Virus record (IMG/VR): IMGVR_UViG_3300043424_000455
Span: 1-33,507 of that record
Direction: 5' to 3' (one strand)
From: a virus
Length of the DNA: 33,507 bases
Shown: in pieces, positions 16,541-24,243 of the stretch
Layout: the number at the start of each line of letters is the position of its first letter
Numbering within the stretch: position 1 is the first letter of the stretch
The notes under the pieces: model-generated
Database searches by the model: none
What the model was told of the DNA's origin: nothing
The model's input: the letters and a program-made list of their open reading frames with translations, nothing else
Program-made: the position numbers and the translations under genes

Positions 16541-19500
16541 TTATATTGCGTTATAATGTTGTGATCCTGCTACATCATATCTTCCTTCTAAGCCGGCAAT
16601 CAATGTACTGTCAACCCAGAAATTGCCGCCACCGCCACCGCCGCCACCTCCATATGAAGGGGGTTCTTCTTGCGGAGGAGCCGGTGAGTCATCAGGCAAT
16701 GCTGGTGGTTCACCTTCATCAATAATTATTGGTGTTTCTTCCGGAACATATGTAATTATTGGTAAATCTTCTACAGGTAGGTCTCCCCCACAGACATACC
16801 ATTGGTCATCTCGGTGAAATTCATCAGGTATAGGAAGTGGATGTGCGTCGGGAAAATCTATAACTACAAAGGTAAACACCTCTGTTGGATCACCTGGAGG
16901 TATTACAACAGGTGGAGTTTGAATGACAGTTTCGACAACTGTTGGTGTACTGACCACAACAGGATCACGAACAATTTCAACAATTTTCTCAACTTCAATC
17001 ACCTGTGGTACATATACAACTTCTTCAACACGAACTTCTACTTCCTTGGTGATTTCTCTTACAACCTCTACTTCATTATATATGATTTCTGTATTATAAT
17101 GATTGATGATTTGAGGTTGACTTCTGTGTTCAAACCAAATATCTTCAGCAGGAATTAATCCAATTTCTCCTTCATAACCATACACAACATTATTCGTCAC
17201 TGAAATGGCTTCAGAGGCATATGGATTTTCTGTGTATACTTCATGTACATATGGTAATGTTGCCAAATCACCAGAGACAGGTAATGTTATTAAATCTGGG
17301 CGCATATTTGATGGCATGATGGTTTCTGTCATACCAATATATGTGATGACACCAGTTGAATTGGTGGTTGATCCAGTTACATTATATGAAACATTGTTGG
17401 AGAATGTTCCAGACACGTTTGTCAAATATAAGCGAACCCATTTGAAATTTCCGCCGCGTGCAATTTCAACAGCATGTTCAACAACACCTGTTGCTGATGA
17501 TGTTGCTTGAGTTGCTGTTTCACCCTTCAAAAACACACTAGCACCAACAGCCTGACGAATAACAACTTTCACATCTTTAGGTGCAACTACAACATTGGTT
17601 GAACTTGAAAGTTCCAAATCAAGGGCGTCATAATCATAACGTGATGTTAGGATACCATTACCTACTAAACAGTTATTGGTTGGATTTTCTTTATCAACTT
17701 TTGAAGAACGTTCAAATGAATCAACTAATACCCCATTTTTAAATCGTTCATCACCAGCAACATTGTAAACCAAGGTGTTAATGGTTTTTTGTTCCAAGAA
17801 TGATAGTTTTGTATATAATTCAAGATTTTGCAAACGCTTTTCAATTGTACCAATATCAGACATGGTATAGCGACGCTGCAAATCTGATTTTGTGAAATTC
17901 ACAGCATTCTTGGGACGACCAGAATCTTTCGCTGTCTTGGGTGATAGTGAAGGATATGGAGGGAACACTGCAACACCTAATGTCATGGCATTGTTCGGTT
18001 CATTAGGCGGAGTAGGTGTTTCTGTTGGAACGCCGGTAACTGCTGTGAAGTTTCCATCTGCATCTAGGATAATTCTATCCACACGCGGCAAGTTCCATTC
18101 AACGTCTGTTAAAAATTCTTCTTGTGGATGTGGCGTATAGAATGGAGTGAATCCAGTAAATGCCTTGGACGCTGCGGTATAACTTCCAGGATTTATTGTT
18201 GCTAAATTTAACGTTGCAGTAGAAGCAGCAATGTTAGCAACAGTATTTCTAAAGTCGATACAATCACGTAAATCATAACGATTACCATTACTTGACACAT
18301 AAATTGGAATCTTATGCCAATCAATTTCTCCAGCAATTTTATTATCACCCTGAGTAGGTAATGGATATGAATCCACACAGAAGAAGGCACTACTTGATGA
18401 ACCATGTATGAAGTGATCCAATTGAATTACATAACGGCGTTCTTCAGCAAAAGAACCAGTCATATATGCGATATCGTACAGAGCATCTGTCTGACCGTTA
18501 TTCACCTTAAACTTGGTTGTAACATCGGTACCAGAGGATGCAACAGTGCTCCAAGCAGTTGCTGAAGAGCCTGCCTTAATGTAATCAATAGCATACAAAT
18601 CATACAAGCCCAGTGAAACTGGTGCAGTGAATCTACTAGTAGACATATCCCAATTAGGATGTGCAACTGTCACATATGCAGTAGTTGTAGGAATATCAGG
18701 TATTGAATATGCAGGACTTGAAGTTAATGTTATTTTAGGTCCTACTGTTAGTGTATCATTTCTTGGTGTAACTGATGCGACTGTTCCTAACAATCTGTTT
18801 GCTGAGTCGTAAAGTTTATCTCCTACTGCCAAATCATCAGACGTAATATTATCCGTTAGAGAATGTGTGAAAGTAATTTCATTGCCTGATACTGAAGAAA
18901 CAGCGAGAGCAAATGTTTTTGTTGTTTGAATTTTAACGTAACGATTTTCATTCAATGTTTTAGTTCTTGGTGTTACATTTGTATATTGTACAGAAACAAT
19001 TACAGTAACAGTTGGAGAACCTGCAACACTACCAGGTGTATACACATTCAATGACAACGATTGTGGAGCAACACTAACAGTTGTGTTAGCAGATGACATG
19101 TTAATAACTTCACCCGCCTTGTAAATAGTGGTAGGTGTAGATGTGGCAATGTCTGTTTCTGCAATTACAATAATTTCACTATTGATTGTTGTTTTTGTTG
19201 CAGTACTAAACGCGTAGGTTTCATCACCTGTAATATTAACTGTTACTGCACCTGCTGATGTGACAGACTTGTTTGTGATGACCTTTTTATACACAAATGA
19301 ATTGTCCACACCATATGGTTGTAAAGTTTTCACATAGTTATATCCTACAGGGAAAATATAACTGGAATAACCTATTTCTTGAAGTGTAGTGGGTGTGATA
19401 GCAACGTCGGCAAACAAATCTTTGATACCATTATTATAATACACCCCGCGAATATCTGCAATAGACCCACCAGTCATTGTGATATCATACAAATATAAAC

Positions 19501-20839
19501 GATACGCAGCGGCGGCAGTTCCTATTTCTCCGGCAGAATATTCAATTGTACCCACACGCGCTGTTCCAATGATGGCACCAGAAATGGGAGCAGTGGTTCC
19601 AGAAAATGTTCCACTTGTTACTGCTGTTTTTGCCACATTTGTTAAATTAATCAACGTGCCATTTGTTGGAATAGGTCCGCACAATTCATTCACAACTAGG
19701 TAATTTCCAATACCTGTTGAGGCGCTAATTGAAGTTCTTTTCAATGAATCTAGTGGCTTATCAATATCAATATATTTGGTTGCAAACAATTCATATTCAA
19801 ATCCACGTACATAGGCTTTTCCTGGCTCAATACCAAAAGCAATTTTCCCTGCATCACCACCTTGTCCTGAAGTATACACACCATCGTTAGAAGCATCACT
19901 CAAATGTTCACGAATGTGAAAACTAAATGGTGTAACTACATAGTCACCTGATTCGTCGTAGGTTCTGCGTGCAAGTGTTTTATTTAATTCGGCGTATTGA
20001 GTTCTGTCATAACGACGACTAATTTTACCAACACTGACTTCATACAAAACGAAGAATCCTTCAACTACTTCATTGATAGGATATGCAACCAACACTGTTG
20101 ATAGCTTGTATCTGTCAGCACCTGGAGCTGTGTAGTTGAATGCGCCCTGAGCAGGGTCTAGTAGAGTATCGTCATCATCAGATGTGATGATTTCTTCGTT
20201 AACAAGAAATCCTACTTTTTTACTTGGTGTTCCACTGAATTTTTCTAGAACAATTGTTTGTGTGTAATGGCGAACAAAGTGACCATTAGCATATACGATA
20301 CCATCGCCTACAGAGAACAAAGATCCTTTGGTGATAGGATCATGAGAAATGTCTGCAATAACTAATGTTGTATCTGAATCTTCTTCCCATTCAATGATTT
20401 CATCAGGTTCGAATGTAGATGTGGTTCCGTCGGTGCCTTGAGAAATGTATTGCAGGAACAATGCCTTGTGTGAGGTATCTTCACTACCTTCACCAGTTTT
20501 CTTGACAACCGCCTTAACACCATTGTTTCTTCCAATAAACACCAAATTTTCATAAGTAGGTAATTGACTGTTTTCAATAGTCACACCTGCAGTATTGATA
20601 TCTAGAATCTTAACAACATCAACATTGAAATTTGTGGATTCAGGACAACCAGAAATGACACTTCCTTCTTTGAAAATGTTATCACCGAATCTTTTAATTT
20701 GGTCTTGAAGAACTGTTTGTAATTGTGTTAATTCACGAGCTTGAACTGCAAACCCAGGCTTAAACAATATGCGATGAAAATTCTTATCTTCATCAAAATC
20801 ATCATAGTATGGGTAGGTATTTAAATTTAGTTTAGCCAT
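16541..20839 (-). CDS. Large virion structural protein with DUF4815 N-terminus
   Basis: In this 1432-aa protein, residues 1-55 (LNTYPYYDDFDEDKNFHRIL, KPGFAVQARELTQLQTVLQD, RFGDNIFKEGSVI) are the hallmark of the DUF4815 family in T4-like aquatic phages. Later comes PDIPTTTAYVTVAHPNWD and a YTMSDIGTIEKRLQNLELYT helix (near 980-1000). The C-terminus is odd: an acidic, Val/Glu-alternating stretch (about 1245-1295: EVEVVREITKEVEVRVEEVV), a Pro-rich segment (PPVVIPPGDP) and nine glycines near 1400. The family is virion structural, probably linking baseplate and fibres. AAGGAACT lies before the ATG. A TATAAATA box lies 213 bases upstream. Confidence 0.78.
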   Translation of the reverse strand: MAKLNLNTYPYYDDFDEDKNFHRILFKPGFAVQARELTQLQTVLQDQIKRFGDNIFKEGSVISGCPESTNFNVDVVKILDINTAGVTIENSQLPTYENLVFIGRNNGVKAVVKKTGEGSEDTSHKALFLQYISQGTDGTTSTFEPDEIIEWEEDSDTTLVIADISHDPITKGSLFSVGDGIVYANGHFVRHYTQTIVLEKFSGTPSKKVGFLVNEEIITSDDDDTLLDPAQGAFNYTAPGADRYKLSTVLVAYPINEVVEGFFVLYEVSVGKISRRYDRTQYAELNKTLARRTYDESGDYVVTPFSFHIREHLSDASNDGVYTSGQGGDAGKIAFGIEPGKAYVRGFEYELFATKYIDIDKPLDSLKRTSISASTGIGNYLVVNELCGPIPTNGTLINLTNVAKTAVTSGTFSGTTAPISGAIIGTARVGTIEYSAGEIGTAAAAYRLYLYDITMTGGSIADIRGVYYNNGIKDLFADVAITPTTLQEIGYSSYIFPVGYNYVKTLQPYGVDNSFVYKKVITNKSVTSAGAVTVNITGDETYAFSTATKTTINSEIIVIAETDIATSTPTTIYKAGEVINMSSANTTVSVAPQSLSLNVYTPGSVAGSPTVTVIVSVQYTNVTPRTKTLNENRYVKIQTTKTFALAVSSVSGNEITFTHSLTDNITSDDLAVGDKLYDSANRLLGTVASVTPRNDTLTVGPKITLTSSPAYSIPDIPTTTAYVTVAHPNWDMSTSRFTAPVSLGLYDLYAIDYIKAGSSATAWSTVASSGTDVTTKFKVNNGQTDALYDIAYMTGSFAEERRYVIQLDHFIHGSSSSAFFCVDSYPLPTQGDNKIAGEIDWHKIPIYVSSNGNRYDLRDCIDFRNTVANIAASTATLNLATINPGSYTAASKAFTGFTPFYTPHPQEEFLTDVEWNLPRVDRIILDADGNFTAVTGVPTETPTPPNEPNNAMTLGVAVFPPYPSLSPKTAKDSGRPKNAVNFTKSDLQRRYTMSDIGTIEKRLQNLELYTKLSFLEQKTINTLVYNVAGDERFKNGVLVDSFERSSKVDKENPTNNCLVGNGILTSRYDYDALDLELSSSTNVVVAPKDVKVVIRQAVGASVFLKGETATQATSSATGVVEHAVEIARGGNFKWVRLYLTNVSGTFSNNVSYNVTGSTTNSTGVITYIGMTETIMPSNMRPDLITLPVSGDLATLPYVHEVYTENPYASEAISVTNNVVYGYEGEIGLIPAEDIWFEHRSQPQIINHYNTEIIYNEVEVVREITKEVEVRVEEVVYVPQVIEVEKIVEIVRDPVVVSTPTVVETVIQTPPVVIPPGDPTEVFTFVVIDFPDAHPLPIPDEFHRDDQWYVCGGDLPVEDLPIITYVPEETPIIIDEGEPPALPDDSPAPPQEEPPSYGGGGGGGGGNFWVDSTLIAGLEGRYDVAGSQHYNAI

Positions 20840-20845
20840 AGTTCC

Positions 20846-23746
20846 TTAGAAGTTGATATACATTTTAATAGTTTCTGTTTGGTCATCCTGACGTTGCAAT
20901 GGCGGGATGTTGTTCAAGAAAATGATGTTACCTGAGTTTTGTGTAATGTCAGGTTCAACAAAGTTATCAGTAACTAACGTAGTATTAGGCAATATTGGTA
21001 AATTGGAAATACCGGTTGTGACATTTGTTAGAACACTATTTTCCGTGATATTATTTATAGAGGGTAACAAATAAATTTTATTGTTGTTTACATATACTAC
21101 AGTGAATTTGCCGCCACCGTCTGTGGTAATAACATCATCCAAATTATATTGTGTATCATCGGGAACGGTCACAACAAAGCATCCATTGCCTGTGTTATCC
21201 GTTAAAAAGGTATCTGTCCCATATTCGTTGATATTTTTTATAATACCATATTGTCTGAAATCATTATCTAAGAAAAAGTCAGATTGGAAATCTTCGATAT
21301 TCAATGACACACCTAATGTAGTTGCCAACAATTCTTGTGGAATGTTGGAACCATGACCACCTTGAGGAGAAATCACTGTTCGTAAATCAGCACCTACGCC
21401 GTCACCTGTGATGACTACATCAGCAAAAGTGTAATTGGTACCACGGTCTGTGATGATAACTTCTGTGATGACACCTTCAACAACCGTGACTTCTGCTGCA
21501 GCGCCGGAACCATTTCCCACAATATTCACACCTGTGGTGCCTTGTAGATATCCAGAACCACCATCAATGATTTTGATGAAGTCAATTTGCCCTGATGATG
21601 CAACTGCATACCCTGCAACATTTTGATTCACAACATTGGGTAAGTCGGTTGTTTCAATGATTGCTGTTGCAGTCGCTCCAGAACCGCCGCCACCGACAAA
21701 TTGTACGAAGGCGAAGCTGTATCCAGAACCACCATTTGTTAATTCAATTTTAGTGACTAATCCAGATTGAACAGTGGCTTGTGCTGTTGCGCCTACGCCA
21801 TCTCCCAAGATTAACACAGTGGGTGTTGAAGTGTAACTTGCGCCAGTTGAATCTAAAATAAGCTCAGTTACAGTTCCATTATGGTCAAATCTTGTTGATG
21901 TGCCGTAGAATTTCACAGGAATATATTCGTCATTTAAGAATTTTGTTCTATCGGCAGCAGGAACTTCATACATCAATTGCCAGACATAACCATCTGATAA
22001 GGTCTTGGGACCCACTTCTGAAAAACTAGGAAGGACTGTTGATGGATTTCCTGTATTGTTATCCAAACACTTGTATAAACGGAAATTGTTTGGATTAAAC
22101 ACAAAGAAATCTAAATCTGACAAATCAACCGAATCGTCATAGTTGTCATAAACAGTACCTGTTTCCCAATCAAGTCTACGAACTAAGAGGCATGTATCGC
22201 TGGCATTGATTTTCTTAACACCAAGAATATTTCTTTTTACTTGTGATTCTTCAAACCGACTATCAATGGGTGTAGGAGGAACAGTCTCCACATCCCATTC
22301 ATCGGATTTTGCCAAGAACATGTAAAAGTAATCTCTTGGATTTGGATAATTGTAAATGGTGAACGTGTTCACAACCACAGTTTGAACTAACGGACCTTGT
22401 AATGTGTATGACGCAACTTGAATAGGTGACAACAAATCTATTGCAATATCAGCAAGTGCATTTGATAATGATGTTGTCAACTTTATTGCATTCTCATTCA
22501 CCTTTATAACATAATAGGTTGAGGTATCACTCAAACCATTAATACTGCCTGTATTTTCACTGTATCGAACAGTTTGACCAGTAGCTAAACCATGGTCGGG
22601 AATGATAATTTGGTTGTTAGCTTGCAGATAAAAATACTGAGAATTGTTTCCAGTTCCACTCAAATCTACTAATCCAGTTACACCACCTAATAATGAATTT
22701 GCATAGGTGGTATACAATTTGAATGTTGAATCTGTTACCTTGTATACGTAATATGTTGAACCGCTAGTCAATCCAGTAATGGATGTTCCCCCGGCATTAG
22801 AATACACTACAGCATCACCAGTAACAAATGGATGTGATGTATAAGTTATCACATCTGTTGAAGTGTTAACACCAGAAGTTGCTATCACAGCATATGTGGT
22901 GTTGTTTACAACTAAACGTTTCACTAAAAACGTGAAGTCTGCTCCTAGAATATCTAAGTCAATACTAATATTAGCATTAGCGTTTGCTAATGTTGTAGCT
23001 AGAGTGAAGTTGTTTCTGTCATAACGAATTACAAAATATTGTGTTTCTGTTGTGCCTGCCGTTGGACGATATATTACAATATCTCCTGTGGAAAGCCCGT
23101 GTCCTTCAATATTCACATATTCACCAGCAGCAACCACTTCAATTTTTTCATAAGGAAGAAACAGATAATCAGAACCAGAACTAGATAATGCACTAATATC
23201 TACTTGTGTTCCTGCTAATGCATTAGTTAGGTTAGCTGCAACTTTAAATGAATTATCTGTTACTTTGATGACATAATATGGTGTGTTATCCACCAATCCT
23301 ACAATTGGCGATCCTGAGTTCTTCTTGTATACAACCACATCTCCTGTTTCTAGATTATGGGATGTGTAAGAAATTGTATCGGTAGAGGAATTAACATCTG
23401 TGTCAGAAAAAACTATTCCTGAAACAGAAAATGTTAATTCCTCTTCACCTGTAGGAGTTTCCAATACAATTGTATCACCATCATTAGCTAAAAATTTATT
23501 TGTGTCAACTTTATCACCGTCGATAAACACTTCTACGCGACCGGGTGTATATGTTAAAGTTTTACCTTTATCATCTTCGCCGGTGATAGTCGTGGTTGAT
23601 TCATCCACTGTGTATATGTAGGATGTTGTATCTAATGTGTTTAGAGTGTTTAACTCATCATTAGGTACATTTAATGTACTGACAATATCACGATGAAAAC
23701 TACGTGCTAATTCAGTACGAAAACGAATCGGTAATAAAGAAGGCAT
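20846..23746 (-). CDS. gp8: Baseplate wedge protein, gp8-like with N-terminal repeat domains
   Basis: In this 966-aa protein, the central part (about 465-625) resembles T4-like gp8: YPNPRDYFYMFLAKSDEWD, PPTPIDSRFEESQVKRNILG, the coil LVRRLDWETGTVYDNYDD, then FFVFNPNNFRLYKCLDNN and LSDGYVWQLMYEVPAADRTKF. The first 465 residues hold about four copies of a module with HGLSTGDIVIYR, YYVIKV and FKLxTTxxNAL. After the core come GSGY-type glycine repeats (ELTNGGSGYSFAFVQF, IKIIDGGSGYLQG). Near 855-912 is a domain also found in gp53 of this window. T4 gp8 is only about 334 aa, so this is a greatly extended version. No clear Shine-Dalgarno precedes the ATG, so coupling to the upstream gene is likely. 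Confidence 0.75.
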   Translation of the reverse strand: MPSLLPIRFRTELARSFHRDIVSTLNVPNDELNTLNTLDTTSYIYTVDESTTTITGEDDKGKTLTYTPGRVEVFIDGDKVDTNKFLANDGDTIVLETPTGEEELTFSVSGIVFSDTDVNSSTDTISYTSHNLETGDVVVYKKNSGSPIVGLVDNTPYYVIKVTDNSFKVAANLTNALAGTQVDISALSSSGSDYLFLPYEKIEVVAAGEYVNIEGHGLSTGDIVIYRPTAGTTETQYFVIRYDRNNFTLATTLANANANISIDLDILGADFTFLVKRLVVNNTTYAVIATSGVNTSTDVITYTSHPFVTGDAVVYSNAGGTSITGLTSGSTYYVYKVTDSTFKLYTTYANSLLGGVTGLVDLSGTGNNSQYFYLQANNQIIIPDHGLATGQTVRYSENTGSINGLSDTSTYYVIKVNENAIKLTTSLSNALADIAIDLLSPIQVASYTLQGPLVQTVVVNTFTIYNYPNPRDYFYMFLAKSDEWDVETVPPTPIDSRFEESQVKRNILGVKKINASDTCLLVRRLDWETGTVYDNYDDSVDLSDLDFFVFNPNNFRLYKCLDNNTGNPSTVLPSFSEVGPKTLSDGYVWQLMYEVPAADRTKFLNDEYIPVKFYGTSTRFDHNGTVTELILDSTGASYTSTPTVLILGDGVGATAQATVQSGLVTKIELTNGGSGYSFAFVQFVGGGGSGATATAIIETTDLPNVVNQNVAGYAVASSGQIDFIKIIDGGSGYLQGTTGVNIVGNGSGAAAEVTVVEGVITEVIITDRGTNYTFADVVITGDGVGADLRTVISPQGGHGSNIPQELLATTLGVSLNIEDFQSDFFLDNDFRQYGIIKNINEYGTDTFLTDNTGNGCFVVTVPDDTQYNLDDVITTDGGGKFTVVYVNNNKIYLLPSINNITENSVLTNVTTGISNLPILPNTTLVTDNFVEPDITQNSGNIIFLNNIPPLQRQDDQTETIKMYINF
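21052..21059 (-). promoter_or_regulatory. Possible T4-late-type promoter inside the gp8-like gene
   Basis: TATAAATA on the minus strand, 213 bases before the 1432-aa gene. It is in coding sequence and relatively far from the start, so the call is tentative. Confidence 0.35.
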
Positions 23747-23758
23747 GTATTTTAGCTA

Positions 23759-24223
23759 TTATGAAAGTTTTACAGTCCAAGTTACAGTCATTGCGTCTGA
23801 ACTACCCTTGTTAACAGTAGCAAACGTAGTACGGCACAACATGGTACCACCTGATGAGGCGTTGAACACACCAGCTTCTTGTAATGCACCTGTGCCTGTA
23901 CCGGCTGGGAATGTGCACACATATTGAACTGAGTCATTTGTTGTGGTTGTGGTGACTTGTGTACCACCAGAAGTTGTTAAAGCTGTACGTGAAGCTGACA
24001 CAGCAGCAACTAGTGCAGTTTGAGCTGCATCAGCAGCAGTTGATGATGTACCCACTTCCATGTGTGACATAACACCTGAAGCGGTGCCGGACATACGTGA
24101 AGTGATGAATGCCTTACCTACAGTTACCACAAGATTGTCAATATTGCGTTCTTCTTTAACTACACCATTTTCATCACGAATCACAATGTTAACTTTACCT
24201 GTTGCTTTTAATGATTCTTGCAT
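23759..24223 (-). CDS. Small virion-associated protein (154 aa)
   Basis: The start MQESLKATGKVNIVIRDENG and the following NLVVTVGKAFITSRM, then MSHMEVGTSSTAADAAQTAL, belong to a protein type found widely in phage tail regions. The C-terminal half is Thr/Gly-rich beta sequence (GALQEAGVFNASSGGTMLCR, TFATVNKGSSDAMTVTWTVK). A good ribosome binding site (AAAGGAGTAACA) precedes the ATG. It lies between the gp7-position and gp8-like wedge genes, so it is probably a particle component; gp9-like or fibre-attachment roles are possible but not shown by motif. Its stop lies 12 bases from the gp8-like start. Confidence 0.6.
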   Translation of the reverse strand: MQESLKATGKVNIVIRDENGVVKEERNIDNLVVTVGKAFITSRMSGTASGVMSHMEVGTSSTAADAAQTALVAAVSASRTALTTSGGTQVTTTTTNDSVQYVCTFPAGTGTGALQEAGVFNASSGGTMLCRTTFATVNKGSSDAMTVTWTVKLS

Positions 24224-24243
24224 TGTTACTCCTTTAAAGTTGA

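Noticed and set aside
16623-16817. Proline-rich plus-strand frame beginning with a run of prolines
   Set aside because: It is the antisense reading of the polyglycine C-terminus of the 1432-aa structural protein.
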